Assembly (NCBI RefSeq): GCF_000179555.1
Contig: NZ_AECZ01000014.1
Location: 51,354 to 115,353, forward strand
Reading direction: 5' to 3'
Length of the DNA: 64,000 bases
Source of the DNA: Solidesulfovibrio fructosivorans JJ]
Lineage (GTDB): Bacteria; Desulfobacterota; Desulfovibrionia; Desulfovibrionales; Desulfovibrionaceae
A model generated the notes under the pieces. The model was not told the DNA's origin, ran no database searches, and was given only the letters and a program-made list of their open reading frames with translations. Below are positions 55,320 to 63,894 of this stretch, in pieces; position 1 is the stretch's first letter; every line of letters begins with the position of its first letter. The position numbers were made by a program, and so were the translations under genes.

Positions 55320-55638
55320 CCACCGAACGCGGAACCCAAAAACCAACCTAAGAAAATGGAGCGGGATGTCGGCCGGCCAGGAGGAGGACGCCCCATCCGG
55401 CCGATTCCCTGGGAACTGGGGTCGCACGGGTTGTTACAAGCTCCGTGCCAAAATTTGCGTTTCTGCGGAAATGCCCGCATCGGGCCGATTTCCCCTGTCG
55501 TCACCCGACACAGGGAACACGTTTACCCAACGTTTTCGTATCAGCAGCGACAATTTGGTAGGTTTCGTCGCGCGCGCATCGATCCCCGGGTGTCATACGG
55601 CCTTTGGCCAGGATCGGGGAAAGGCGGATGTCCCCGGG
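55320..55638. other. Intergenic region downstream of the SGNH gene
   Basis: This stretch of about 320 bases has no convincing gene. It contains only short GC-rich frames and the imperfect palindrome CCCCTGTCG...CGACACAGGG near 55494-55517. The nifH-side half of the interval (55120-55284) is strikingly AT-rich. Confidence 0.4.
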
Positions 55639-56922
55639 TCAGCGCGGGCAGCCGGCCACGATGGAGGCGGCGAGCCCCTCGATTTTGTCCGTGGGCGGCA
55701 GTTCGCCGGCCGGAATCGGTTCGAAGGCCGACGTTTTTTGCGGACAGGCGGCCGGCTCCGTCTCGCGCCCGAACCAGCGGGAAGCGACGCGACGGGCCAG
55801 AAGCTCGGCCACCCAGGCGTTGCCTTCCGGGCTCCAATGGGTGTCGCGGCCGGTGTAGGTCCGCTTGCCCCCGGGCGTGTCGCCGGCCAGGCAAGGGGTC
55901 AGGTCGTAGATGTCGTCCTGGGGCAGGCCGACCCGCCTGGCCAGCTCGCGGGTGATGCGGGTGGGCAGGCCGAAATCCGCCTTGGCCGGGTCCTCGCCCA
56001 GATCGCGGGCCGCCTTGTCCCCGACCGGGCGCGACACGGCGCATTCCGGCGGGGACAGCATGACCATGACCGGCTTGCCTGTGCCCGCCACCTTGGCCGC
56101 CGTGGCCAGAAAGAGCGCGTACCAGGGCAGGTCGTTTTTGTAGGCGAACATGGTGTCCTTATAAAACGGCTTCATGCTGGAGCGCATCTCCGAGGCCATC
56201 TGGTCCGGGGTGAGCGGCAAAAGCGAACTGTAGCGCGGGTCTTGCTTGTCGGGCATCACGCCCAGGGCATCGAGGTCGGGCAGGAAGAGCATTCGCCGCA
56301 AGGCCTTGTCGCTTTGCAGCTTGAACAACACCTGGGCCTTGACGAAGTCCATGAAACGGAACGGATACTGGTGCGGCACGAGGGTGTAGGGACCGTAGGC
56401 CATGCCGTGGCGGCAGGCGTCGGCCAGGCGCGCGGCAAAGGCGGCCGGATCATAGGGCGTGTTGCGCACGTCGTTGAAGTCGTTGCCGAAATAGACGTTG
56501 AAAATGATCGCGTCGTAGTCCAGGGCCTGGGTCCAGAAGGCGAAGCGCTCCAGATAGTCGGGAAAGGAGATGGAGGGGAAGCCGAGGTTGACCACGCGAA
56601 ACGTGCGGCCAAGGCCCATGGCGTTGAGCTTTTTTTCCAGCACCGCGCAAAAGCCGTATTCCGGCTTGGTCACGGCGTAGGTGTAGGAGTCGCCGAAAAC
56701 CAGGATGCGGTACTCGCCGGCCGGCTTGCGCTTGGCGACAACCCCGTGGACGTCGTTGAGCAGCATCTTTTTCAATGAATACTCAGGCGCATCCTTGGAA
56801 GCATACGAGTAGACGTGCTCCTTTTCATAATCACGGAACACGAAGTCGACGATATAACACGCCAGCAGCACCTGCACAGCCACAAGCAGCACGATGCCGC
56901 CAATGCGAAGGAATCGTTTCAT
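55639..56922 (-). CDS. SGNH/DHHW-like (AlgJ-type) membrane-anchored protein
   Basis: This is a 427-residue exported protein. An N-terminal signal anchor (about 7-25) leads to an SGNH-hydrolase-like domain: the nucleophile block RILVFGDSYTYAV, then NLGFPSISFPDYLERFAFW and IIFNVYFGNDFNDV, and a C-terminal catalytic-type YTGRDTHWSPEGN (D-x-x-H). AlgX/AlgJ-like proteins O-acetylate or deacetylate exopolysaccharides. It may act on the surface glycan. It is not obviously in an operon; composite repeat copy 3 lies just upstream. Confidence 0.75.
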   Translation of the reverse strand: MKRFLRIGGIVLLVAVQVLLACYIVDFVFRDYEKEHVYSYASKDAPEYSLKKMLLNDVHGVVAKRKPAGEYRILVFGDSYTYAVTKPEYGFCAVLEKKLNAMGLGRTFRVVNLGFPSISFPDYLERFAFWTQALDYDAIIFNVYFGNDFNDVRNTPYDPAAFAARLADACRHGMAYGPYTLVPHQYPFRFMDFVKAQVLFKLQSDKALRRMLFLPDLDALGVMPDKQDPRYSSLLPLTPDQMASEMRSSMKPFYKDTMFAYKNDLPWYALFLATAAKVAGTGKPVMVMLSPPECAVSRPVGDKAARDLGEDPAKADFGLPTRITRELARRVGLPQDDIYDLTPCLAGDTPGGKRTYTGRDTHWSPEGNAWVAELLARRVASRWFGRETEPAACPQKTSAFEPIPAGELPPTDKIEGLAASIVAGCPR

Positions 56923-56946
56923 AATAAGGGAAGTGGAAAAGAAGCT

Positions 56947-57108
56947 GGGGAAAACCCTTTCTGTAGAAAGGGTTTTCCCCAGACCCCTTTCCCAAAGACT
57001 TTCAATAGAGACAGATTGTTACCTGTTCCACAGTTCTACCAATAAAAGGTTTAGGAAGGGGAGAGCGTGAGAGGGGAGAACCCTGTGCAAAAGGGTTTCC
57101 CCTCTCGC
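56947..57108. repeat. Composite A-B hairpin repeat, copy 3 (inverted)
   Basis: Hairpin B (56947-56980; GGGGAAAACCCTTT, loop CTGTAG, AAAGGGTTTTCCCC) is followed by the shared spacer sequences and hairpin A (57065-57108; GCGTGAGAGGGG ... CCCCTCTCGC). Orientation matches copy 2. It sits between two co-directional minus-strand genes. Confidence 0.8.
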
Positions 57109-57140
57109 ATTCTCTTCTCCCCTCTTCCCTCCCCCTACTC

Positions 57141-57677
57141 CTACTCCTTGAGCACCGCGCCTTCGCCGGCGAAGAACACGCTGCCGGCCGGCGGCGGCAC
57201 GGACGCGCCCAGGGCGTTGCGGGCGGAGCTCGATCCGTAGAGGGCCTTGTAGCCGAAGGAGATGCCGTAATTGCCAGCGGCCTGCCCGGCCGGGGCCAGG
57301 GTGAAGGAAAAGGGCACGACCGCGTCCGGCCCAAGCGGCATGGCCTTGAAGGTCTTTTCCGCGCTGGCCAGGACCTTGCCGGCCGGGTCGCGCAAATAGG
57401 CGGTAAGCGTCAGCTCTTCCAGCCGGTCGACCCAGGGCGGCAGGCTGGAGGTTATGGGCGTGGCCCGGCCGTGGATGACGTAGGCGTCGCCGGAGAGCGC
57501 GCCGGTAAATTCAAAGCGCCAGAATTTCATGGTGATGCCGGTCGGCGCGGTGGCGACGACCGGGCGCGACTCGAGGTGGGATACGGAAAGGCTGGAGCAG
57601 CCGGCAAGCGCGGCCATGGCGAGAATCATCACGGCCCAAAGGCGCGGCGCATCCGTTGCGCGGCGTGAAGACGTCAT
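57141..57677 (-). CDS. Lipoprotein of unknown function
   Basis: This is a 178-residue lipoprotein. The lipobox is LAALAGCSSLSVSHL, so the mature N-terminus is a lipid-modified Cys near residue 27. The mature part is beta-rich (TMKFWRFEFTGALSGDAYVIHG and TLTAYLRDPAGKVLASAE) with no enzymatic motif. AAAGGAGG precedes the ATG. It is the third gene of an aroK-YkgJ-lipoprotein unit, 25 bases after the YkgJ-like gene. The gene after it (SGNH) is separated by repeat copy 3. Confidence 0.7.
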   Translation of the reverse strand: MTSSRRATDAPRLWAVMILAMAALAGCSSLSVSHLESRPVVATAPTGITMKFWRFEFTGALSGDAYVIHGRATPITSSLPPWVDRLEELTLTAYLRDPAGKVLASAEKTFKAMPLGPDAVVPFSFTLAPAGQAAGNYGISFGYKALYGSSSARNALGASVPPPAGSVFFAGEGAVLKE

Positions 57678-57702
57678 AATACCTCCTTTCCGATGTAAAC
57701 CG

Positions 57703-58299
57703 TTACTCCCCCGGGCGTCGCAGCATCATCTCGGCCAGCGTCATGTCCACCTTGGGCGGCCGGCCGGCCTTGCCGCCCCAAAGCTCCATCTCCAGCCCGG
57801 CCAGACGGCGCAAAAGCGGCGTGCGGTCCATGGCCTTGATGTTCGGGTTGGCTTCGGCCAGCCGTTGGCACGGCCCGCAGCCCGGAAACTCCCGCACGCC
57901 CATGCCGCCGATGAGCACATTTGGCACGCCATGCAGCCGGCAGATCATGAGCCGGTGGTCGTAGACCCCGCACAGCCCTTCGTCGTTGAGCGGGCACATG
58001 ATGCGCGGCGTCTCGCCACGGGCGACCGCCTCCCGGACACCCGCCACATATTCCCTGGCCCGCTCAAGATAGCGCTCCCGGCGCTCGTCCGGCAACGCGT
58101 CGAGGCCCTTGTGCAAGTACAGCCACTCCACGAGGGTGTGGTGCTGAAAAAAACTCACGCAGCAGTTCTCGGCGCAGCCGGCGCAGGACAGCCCGGCGGC
58201 CGCGGCGGCGGCGGTGTAGGCCGCGTCCATGTCGGCATACAGCGTGGCCAACTTGGCCAAAACGGTCCGCCTGCGGGAAGCGGGAAACGATAGGCTCAC
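57703..58299 (-). CDS. YkgJ-like cysteine-cluster protein
   Basis: This is a 198-residue protein. The Cys-cluster motif CAGCAENCC (residues 35-43) begins a Zn/Fe-S binding set that continues with ICRLHGVPNVLIGGMG and CGPCQRLAEANPNI. The family is widespread and of unknown function, probably binding Fe-S or Zn. The GTG start overlaps the aroK stop (GTGA), so the pair is translationally coupled; this arrangement may link it to aromatic amino acid synthesis, which is not tested. Confidence 0.75.
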   Translation of the reverse strand: MSLSFPASRRRTVLAKLATLYADMDAAYTAAAAAAGLSCAGCAENCCVSFFQHHTLVEWLYLHKGLDALPDERRERYLERAREYVAGVREAVARGETPRIMCPLNDEGLCGVYDHRLMICRLHGVPNVLIGGMGVREFPGCGPCQRLAEANPNIKAMDRTPLLRRLAGLEMELWGGKAGRPPKVDMTLAEMMLRRPGE

Positions 58300-58826
58300 G
58301 AAGCGATTCCTTTGAGTATTTCCTCGACGCACGCCTCGGGCGTGACGCCGCAGCTGGTCACGGTCACATCGGCCGCCGCCGCGTAAAGCGGCTGGCGCTC
58401 GGCATAGACGTCGGCAAGGGTCATCCCTTCCGGCACGACAAAGGCGCGCGCCCCGGGATCGCCCACCCGGGCAAGAAACGTGGGCAGGTCGATGGAAAGA
58501 TAGACCACCGGCCCGCAGGCGCGCAGCCGGGCCACGGCCCGGGGGCAGTACACGACGGAGCCGCCCGTGGCCACCACGCACCGCTTGACGCCGAGCCCGG
58601 CCACCACATCCTCTTCCAGACGCAAAAAGCCGGCAAGCCCCAGGCGCGTGAGCAGATCGGCCAGACGTTCGCCGGTGGTGGCCTCGATGAGGCGGTCGGT
58701 GTCGAGACTGGCCCAGCCCAGATGCCGGGCAAGCAGCGTCGCCAGGGTGGTTTTGCCCGCCCCGGCCATGCCGATGAGGCTTACGCAGCGCTCATCCGAT
58801 ATTCGGCCAAGTAAAGGTGGTTGCAT
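58296..58826 (-). CDS. aroK: Shikimate kinase
   Basis: This is a 176-residue kinase. P-loop SLIGMAGAGKTTLATLLA lies at about 17-34, the shikimate-binding DTDRLIE follows, GGSVVY matches the GG(S/G) motif, and the lid Arg is in DPGARAF. It phosphorylates shikimate at the 3-OH in the chorismate route. The ATG at 58826 gives the standard length; an upstream GTG at 58976 would add a 50-residue extension overlapping the divergent gmhA region. It is the first gene of the three-gene unit. Confidence 0.85.
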   Translation of the reverse strand: MQPPLLGRISDERCVSLIGMAGAGKTTLATLLARHLGWASLDTDRLIEATTGERLADLLTRLGLAGFLRLEEDVVAGLGVKRCVVATGGSVVYCPRAVARLRACGPVVYLSIDLPTFLARVGDPGARAFVVPEGMTLADVYAERQPLYAAAADVTVTSCGVTPEACVEEILKGIAS

Positions 58827-58988
58827 GGGGTCCGCGTCGGCCGCCGTTGCGGCGAAAGGTCTCTTAGCCTTTTTCGCGCCGATTTCATAGCGGCCCTTGC
58901 CGTTCACCCCGACGTTGTCAGAAAGCCGGCCTTTGGCTAAGAAGGGGCGGGCGCGGCGCTTTTCGACGTCGCGCACATGGGGGAGGCC

Positions 58989-59603
58989 ATGTCGGAAACA
59001 ACGTTACGGCTGATCGCCGCCTATACCGAGGAAGCGAACGCCCTGCGCGCGCGTTTTTTTGCCGAAAACGCGGCCCTTGTCGACAAGGCTGCCCGCACCA
59101 TGGCCGTGGCCCTGGCCAAGGGCGGCAAAATTCTTTTTTGCGGCAACGGCGGCTCGGCCGCCGACGCCCAGCATCTGGCCGCCGAGTTCGTCAACCGGTT
59201 CGAGCTGGAGCGCCCGCCCCTGCCGGCCATGGCCTTGACCACCGATACGTCCATACTTACCGCTATAGGCAACGATTACGGCTTCGACCTGGTTTTCGCC
59301 AAACAAGTCCAGGCCCTGGCCCAGCCCGGCGACGTGGTGGTCGGCATCTCCACCTCCGGCAACAGCCCCGACGTGCTCGCGGCGTTGCGGGCGGCCCGGG
59401 AAAAAGGCTGCGTCACCATGGGGCTCGCCGGCCGCAACGGGGCCATCGTGCCGCTTTGCGACCTGGCCCTGCTCGTGCCCCACGAACGCACGGCGCTCAT
59501 CCAGGAAGTCCATATCGCCATCGGCCATCTGCTGTGCAAGTTGACCGACCATTACCTTTTCGAGGCCGTGGTGGAACTCGGCCCCTATCTCGACGCGGGA
59601 TAA
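58989..59603 (+). CDS. gmhA: Phosphoheptose isomerase
   Basis: This is a 204-residue SIS-domain protein. The active-site motif [19 protein letters not shown] is at about 50-68, [18 protein letters not shown] at about 110-127, and a C-terminal [18 protein letters not shown] has the catalytic Glu/His. It makes D-glycero-D-manno-heptose 7-phosphate for lipopolysaccharide core. The start is ATG 58989 behind GGGGGAGG; the ATG at 58977 sits on the ribosome binding site. Divergent from aroK; the two starts are 162 bases apart. Confidence 0.93.
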   Translation: MSETTLRLIAAYTEEANALRARFFAENAALVDKAARTMAVALAKGGKILFCGNGGSAADAQHLAAEFVNRFELERPPLPAMALTTDTSILTAIGNDYGFDLVFAKQVQALAQPGDVVVGISTSGNSPDVLAALRAAREKGCVTMGLAGRNGAIVPLCDLALLVPHERTALIQEVHIAIGHLLCKLTDHYLFEAVVELGPYLDAG

Positions 59604-59645
59604 CCCCCGGCCGCCACCAGCCCCACAGTTGAAGGAGTCTTGCGT

Positions 59646-59882
59646 ATGCCCATCTATGAATACACCTGCCAGAAGTGCGGGAACCAGTTCGAGGAAATCG
59701 TCTCCAGCTCGGCAACCGAATGTCCGCCCTGCCCGAAGTGCGCCTCGAACGACACCAAAAAACTCATGTCCTCCTGCCGCACCCGCACCGGCGCCGGCCA
59801 GACCGGCGCGCGCACGGCCACGTCCTCCTCGGGCGGCGGCTGTGCCGGCTGCTCCGGCGGCAGCTGCGCCACTTGCCACTGA
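59646..59882 (+). CDS. FmdB-family zinc-ribbon protein
   Basis: This is a 78-residue protein starting [16 protein letters not shown], the FmdB/YfdF-type zinc ribbon with paired CxxC (CQKCG and CPPCPKCA). The C-terminus is Gly/Cys-rich ([18 protein letters not shown]), a possible metal-binding tail. Family members are linked with formate or Fe-S metabolism but have no proven role. Start: ATG 59646; an upstream TTG at 59640 sits within the Shine-Dalgarno spacing. It lies between gmhA and hemC on the plus strand. Confidence 0.8.
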   Translation: MPIYEYTCQKCGNQFEEIVSSSATECPPCPKCASNDTKKLMSSCRTRTGAGQTGARTATSSSGGGCAGCSGGSCATCH

Positions 59883-60003
59883 TGCCCTTGTGCCCACGCC
59901 ACTGAGGCGATTTCCGAACAGACAACCAGACCGGCCCCGGCGGAACGCGAATCGTCCGCCGGAGCCGTCTCAACCGACGCGTTCCAAAGCGTCCGGACAG
60001 CGC

Positions 60004-60936
60004 ATGCGCGATAAACTCGTCATCGCCACACGGGGCAGCAAGCTCGCCCTGTGGCAGGCCAACCACGTCGCGGCAAGGCTCAAGGAGGCCCATCCCGGCC
60101 TGGCCGTGGACCTGCTCCCCATCAAGACCAAGGGGGACAGGATTCTCGACGTGCCCTTGGCCAAGGTGGGCGGCAAGGGACTTTTCGTGAAGGAGATCGA
60201 GGAGGCGCTCCTCGACGGGCGGGCCGATCTGGCCGTGCATTCCATGAAGGACGTGCCGGCCGAGCAGCCGGCGGGGCTCGTGGTCGGCATCACGCCCAAG
60301 CGCGAGGACCCCTGCGACATGCTGCTCTCCGTGGCCTACGACGGCCTCGACGCCCTGCCCGAGGGGGCCAAGGTCGGCACCAGCAGCCTGCGCCGCAAGG
60401 CCCAGCTCACCGCCCTGCGCCCGGACCTCGCCATCGTCGATCTGCGCGGCAACCTGGACACGCGCGTGGGCAAGCTCACCGACGGCCTGTTCGACGCCAT
60501 CGTGGTGGCCCGGGCGGGGCTTAATCGGCTGGGACTTTCCGCGCCCAAATCCGAGCGCCTGTGCCCGCCGCGCTTTCTGCCCGCCGCGGCCCAGGGCGCG
60601 CTCGGCATCGAATACCGCTTCGACGACCGGGAAACCGCCGCCATGCTGGCCTTTTTCGACCATCCGGAAAGCCGCGACGCCGTGGCCGCCGAACGGGCCT
60701 TCCTGGGCCGCCTGGAAGGCGGCTGCCAGGTGCCCATAGCCGCCCATGCCGTCATCGACGGCAACCTGATTTCCATCGACGGACTGGTGGCCGACCCGGA
60801 TACCGGCCGCACCTTCCGCGACGTGGCCACAGGCAAACGCGACGACGCGGTGGAACTGGGCAAGAAACTGGCCGATTCCGTCCTGGCCATGGGCGCGCGG
60901 GCTATTTTGGACGCCGTATATAAAAACGTGCCCTGA
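60004..60936 (+). CDS. hemC: Hydroxymethylbilane synthase (porphobilinogen deaminase)
   Basis: This is a 310-residue enzyme of normal length. [13 protein letters not shown] starts the first domain, HSMKDVPAE has the catalytic Asp, [11 protein letters not shown] binds the growing chain, and [11 protein letters not shown] carries the Cys for the dipyrromethane cofactor near residue 242. It assembles the linear tetrapyrrole for heme, siroheme and B12. The start is ATG 60004. It is 2 bases upstream of the next gene, and they are probably co-transcribed. Confidence 0.96.
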   Translation: MRDKLVIATRGSKLALWQANHVAARLKEAHPGLAVDLLPIKTKGDRILDVPLAKVGGKGLFVKEIEEALLDGRADLAVHSMKDVPAEQPAGLVVGITPKREDPCDMLLSVAYDGLDALPEGAKVGTSSLRRKAQLTALRPDLAIVDLRGNLDTRVGKLTDGLFDAIVVARAGLNRLGLSAPKSERLCPPRFLPAAAQGALGIEYRFDDRETAAMLAFFDHPESRDAVAAERAFLGRLEGGCQVPIAAHAVIDGNLISIDGLVADPDTGRTFRDVATGKRDDAVELGKKLADSVLAMGARAILDAVYKNVP

Positions 60937-60938
60937 GC

Positions 60939-62246
60939 ATGGCCAAAACCGCTCTCAAAAACGGCCTTTTCGCCCTGGTATGCGCCGCCATCCTGGCCTG
61001 CATGTGCTCCATGGCGTTCCAGAGCCGCTTGAATGTCCATCCCGACGAGCTGGACCACGTCAACGCCGGGCGCTATTTCATCAAGTACTGGGATTTCCCG
61101 GCCCTGGACGATCCGCGCCTGGCCCACACCTTCAGCAACTACGGCGTCACCTATCTCCAGCAGCTCGACGTGGTGTATTTTTTCGCCGGCAAATTCGCCC
61201 GGATCGTCCTGCCCTTCGTCGGCAAGGACTATCTGGCGCTGCGTTTTTTCAACATCTTCCTGTTCGCCATCCTCATGGCGCTCTTTTTGCGGCTGCCGGA
61301 CAAACGCAAAATCGCCTTCGTGCCGCTTTTCATAACACCACAAATATGGTATGTTTTCAGCTACTTCAATGGTGACGCCTTTCCTTTTTTCCTGACGTTC
61401 TGCATGGTCTTCATCGCGGCCGGGTTCGACCCGCCGGTCTCCCCCCTCCGGCTTGACCCGCGCGACCGCGACTTCCGGCGGCTTTTATGGCTGGGGGCGC
61501 TGCTCGGCATGGTGTGCATCTCCAAGCAGAACTATTACGTCTTCGCCGCCTTCCTGCTGGCCTATTTCGGCGTGTGCGGCCGGGCTGTGGGCGACTTTCG
61601 CGCCGCGGCCAAAAACGCCGCCGTGGTGTTCCTTTTGGCCGGGGCGCTTTTCGCGGCGCGCTGGGGCTACAACGTCTACGTCAACCGCACGGTGCGACCC
61701 GAGTTGCCCACGCAAAACGCCGAGAAATACGCCCGGGACGACTACAAGCCCTCGGCCCAGGAAGCCGGCACCCAGTTCTGGGGCCTGCGCATGCGCGACC
61801 AGGGCCTGACCTATCCCCAGCTTTTCAGCATCTGGACCTGGCACATCTGGTCCTTTCGCACCTCGTTCGGCGTGTACGACTACATGAAAATCTACGCGCC
61901 CTTCATCTTCTACCGCTACATCGGCTATCTGCTCTGGGCGCTTATGGGGGCGCTGGCCCTGGCCCTCATCATGCACGGCGGCCCGGGCGGCATCGCGGCG
62001 GTGATGACCTTTCTGGTCTTCGCCGGCCTGACCATCTTCCAGTCCACCTGGCACTCGTGGGTCGCGGATTTCCAGGCCCAGGGGCGCTATCTCTTCCCCA
62101 TCGGGGCCATGGCCGGCATGATGCTGGCCCGCTTCGCCAAGGCCGCCGACCGCACCCTGCCCGTGACCATGCCCTTGGCCGCGGCCATGCTCGTCCTCTC
62201 GTTTTATTCCTTCATCTGCGTGGGCCTGGCCAACATCCCCAGGTAG
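60939..62246 (+). CDS. Polytopic membrane protein, GT-C/DUF2142-like
   Basis: This is a 435-residue protein with about ten predicted transmembrane helices. Early HPDELDHVNAGRYFI (D-E-L-D) recalls the acidic loop motif of GT-C glycosyltransferases that use polyprenyl-phosphate sugars, and WYVFSYFNGDAFPF is a typical membrane block. LITFQSTWHSWVADFQAQGRY-like residues lie near the C-terminus. It may transfer a sugar on the periplasmic face. It begins 2 bases after hemC, although the functional link is not obvious. Confidence 0.6.
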   Translation: MAKTALKNGLFALVCAAILACMCSMAFQSRLNVHPDELDHVNAGRYFIKYWDFPALDDPRLAHTFSNYGVTYLQQLDVVYFFAGKFARIVLPFVGKDYLALRFFNIFLFAILMALFLRLPDKRKIAFVPLFITPQIWYVFSYFNGDAFPFFLTFCMVFIAAGFDPPVSPLRLDPRDRDFRRLLWLGALLGMVCISKQNYYVFAAFLLAYFGVCGRAVGDFRAAAKNAAVVFLLAGALFAARWGYNVYVNRTVRPELPTQNAEKYARDDYKPSAQEAGTQFWGLRMRDQGLTYPQLFSIWTWHIWSFRTSFGVYDYMKIYAPFIFYRYIGYLLWALMGALALALIMHGGPGGIAAVMTFLVFAGLTIFQSTWHSWVADFQAQGRYLFPIGAMAGMMLARFAKAADRTLPVTMPLAAAMLVLSFYSFICVGLANIPR

Positions 62247-62327
62247 CCGCACGGCCACGCGCCGCATCCTCGAAACGCCAGCTGGCGTTTCGAGGGCTCC
62301 ACCGACCGGAGCGACAGCGGGAGACGG

Positions 62328-63533
62328 CTAGGATTCGAGCGCCTGGTGAAACAGCCGGGCCACAAGATCCGCATCCACCCGGATCGGGGAATACGGCAAG
62401 AGCATTCGCGACAGCGACGATTTGAGCACCAGCCGGGAAAGCGCCGGCACGTCGGCTCCGGTGAAGCAGGTTCCAATGCCCGTGGGCTGGCCCACGGCCG
62501 TAAAAAATTCCTTGAGCCTGTCCACGGCCAGGCGGGCCTCGCCGGGCACGCCGGTCAGTTCCGGGGCGATGGGGGACAGGATGTCGGCCAGGATTTCCGG
62601 CGCGGCGGGATAGAGGCTGCGCAGCACGGCCGGCAGCACCATGCCGATCCCCTCGCCGTGGGGGATGTCGGCGCAAAGCGCGGCCATGGCGTGCTCCAGG
62701 GTATGGGGCAGATGGGGCATGCCGCTGTCGAAACTCATGCCGGCGATGGCCGAGGCGTACATGAGCCAGTAGCGGGCGGCCAGATTGCCGGGCTGGGCGA
62801 TGGCCGTCGGCAGGCAGGCGGCGATGAGGCGCACCGCCTCCCGGGCCAAAGCCACGGCGTAGGGCGAGGCCCCGACGGCCGTGGCCGCCTCCAGGGCGTG
62901 GGTCAGGGAGTCTATGGTCGACGAGACGGTATGCCGGGCCGGCAGCGAAATCGTCAGCGCCGGGTCCTCGATGGCGTAGGCCGGATAGAGATGGGGCGAG
63001 CGCAGGGCCGGGCGGTGCTCGCCGTCGGTGGGGGCCATGGCCAGGGCGGTGCATTCCGAGCCGCCGCCGTGGGCGGTATTGACCGCGACAATGGGCGCGG
63101 CGGCGGTGATCGGCACGCCTTTTTCCCAAAAATCCGCCGCGCCGCGAATGGGATGGCGCAGGAGCACGGCCACGACCTTGGCCGTGTCGATGACGCTGCC
63201 GCCGCCGATGGCCAGCACGGCCTTGGCCTGCATGTCCCGGCCGCGGCGCGCCGCCGCCTCGCAACTGGCGAAGGTGGGGTTGAGCCGCACCCCGTCGAAA
63301 TGTTCGAACGTCACGTGGCGCTCGAGCATGGGCAGGACCGTGTCCCAGGCCCCGCTGGCCGTGTAGGCCGTGGCGTCAGTGACCACGAGCACTTTGTCCC
63401 GGCCCGAGAGGGCCATGTCGGCCAAAATGCCGTCCAGGCCGGCAAGCGCGCCCACGCCGCAGGTAATCCGCGGCGGCGTCGGCCGCAAGACGAACACCTT
63501 GTGAATATCGATCTTTCCTTCCCACCCGCCCAT
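62328..63533 (-). CDS. Iron-containing alcohol dehydrogenase
   Basis: This is a 401-residue group III ADH. The NAD(P)-binding motif AIGGGSVIDTAKVVAV lies near residue 100, followed by GGGSECTALA. Metal ligands are in IDSLTHALEA and HLPHTLEHAMAALCADIPHGEG (Asp and three His). It oxidises or reduces alcohols or aldehydes in fermentation-type pathways. The start is ATG 63533 with GAGGCGG upstream; a longer form from 63563 lacks a good site. A strong ribosome binding site further up (63612-63620) leads into another frame. Confidence 0.85.
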   Translation of the reverse strand: MGGWEGKIDIHKVFVLRPTPPRITCGVGALAGLDGILADMALSGRDKVLVVTDATAYTASGAWDTVLPMLERHVTFEHFDGVRLNPTFASCEAAARRGRDMQAKAVLAIGGGSVIDTAKVVAVLLRHPIRGAADFWEKGVPITAAAPIVAVNTAHGGGSECTALAMAPTDGEHRPALRSPHLYPAYAIEDPALTISLPARHTVSSTIDSLTHALEAATAVGASPYAVALAREAVRLIAACLPTAIAQPGNLAARYWLMYASAIAGMSFDSGMPHLPHTLEHAMAALCADIPHGEGIGMVLPAVLRSLYPAAPEILADILSPIAPELTGVPGEARLAVDRLKEFFTAVGQPTGIGTCFTGADVPALSRLVLKSSLSRMLLPYSPIRVDADLVARLFHQALES

Positions 63534-63609
63534 AATCCGCCTCGCCGGTTCGGGTCCGGCCATGCCTGGCGCGGCACGCCGGGAGCTTTTGCATCAATTC
63601 TCGTGCCAT
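63376..63609 (-). CDS. Possible short leader ORF overlapping the alcohol dehydrogenase start
   Basis: A strong AGGAGG (minus strand, about 63614-63619) leads into ATG 63609 and a 77-codon frame (starting MARELMQKLP) that ends inside the alcohol dehydrogenase in a different frame. It could be a leader peptide, a translational coupler, or the trace of a frameshift at the dehydrogenase N-terminus. The product resembles nothing known and is basic and Arg-rich like shadow frames. Only the ribosome binding site supports it. Confidence 0.2.
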   Translation of the reverse strand: MARELMQKLPACRARHGRTRTGEADYGRVGRKDRYSQGVRLAADAAADYLRRGRACRPGRHFGRHGPLGPGQSARGH

Positions 63610-63894
63610 CAAAATTCCTCCTATTATTATAGTATATTAGCACAAACGCGCCACGGACCACCAAGACAACCCTTTCCCGAGACGCCCGACCGTGTCCCCG
63701 GCAACGCCCTTCGGGGTCCCGGCAAGAGCCGCCAGACGGGGGTTCCCGCTAATGGGTAACGAGGAAACACCCCCCGGCCACGCCTGGGAATTAATGACCC
63801 GTTTTCGCAACAAGCAAACCTATCCCACAAAAAAACGCCGTAACCCCGCCCGGTACGGCGAGGCCACGGCGTCCTTTCCGGCAAAAACTTTTCG
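63564..63894. other. Intergenic region at the right side of the window
   Basis: Apart from the leader ORF and the right-hand terminator, this 330-base stretch holds AT-rich TAATATACTATAATAATAGG on the minus strand (about 63618-63640), the probable promoter of the alcohol dehydrogenase. Nothing else is seen. Confidence 0.4.
63828..63872 (-). terminator. Terminator of the right-edge gene
   Basis: On the minus strand an ACGCCGT/ACGGCGT stem with an inner GGCCTCGCC/GGGCGGGG-type pairing is followed by TTTTTTTGTGGG. It lies 22 bases after the stop of the Thr-rich protein. Confidence 0.65.

Noticed and set aside
55149..55427. 92-codon minus-strand frame upstream of nifH
   Set aside because: It has no ribosome binding site, contains the bidirectional terminator hairpin and crosses an AT-rich non-coding stretch.
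58827..58976. N-terminal extension of aroK from the GTG at 58976
   Set aside because: It would add 50 Arg/Lys-rich residues before the fold and make aroK longer than the family norm; ATG 58826 gives 176 residues.
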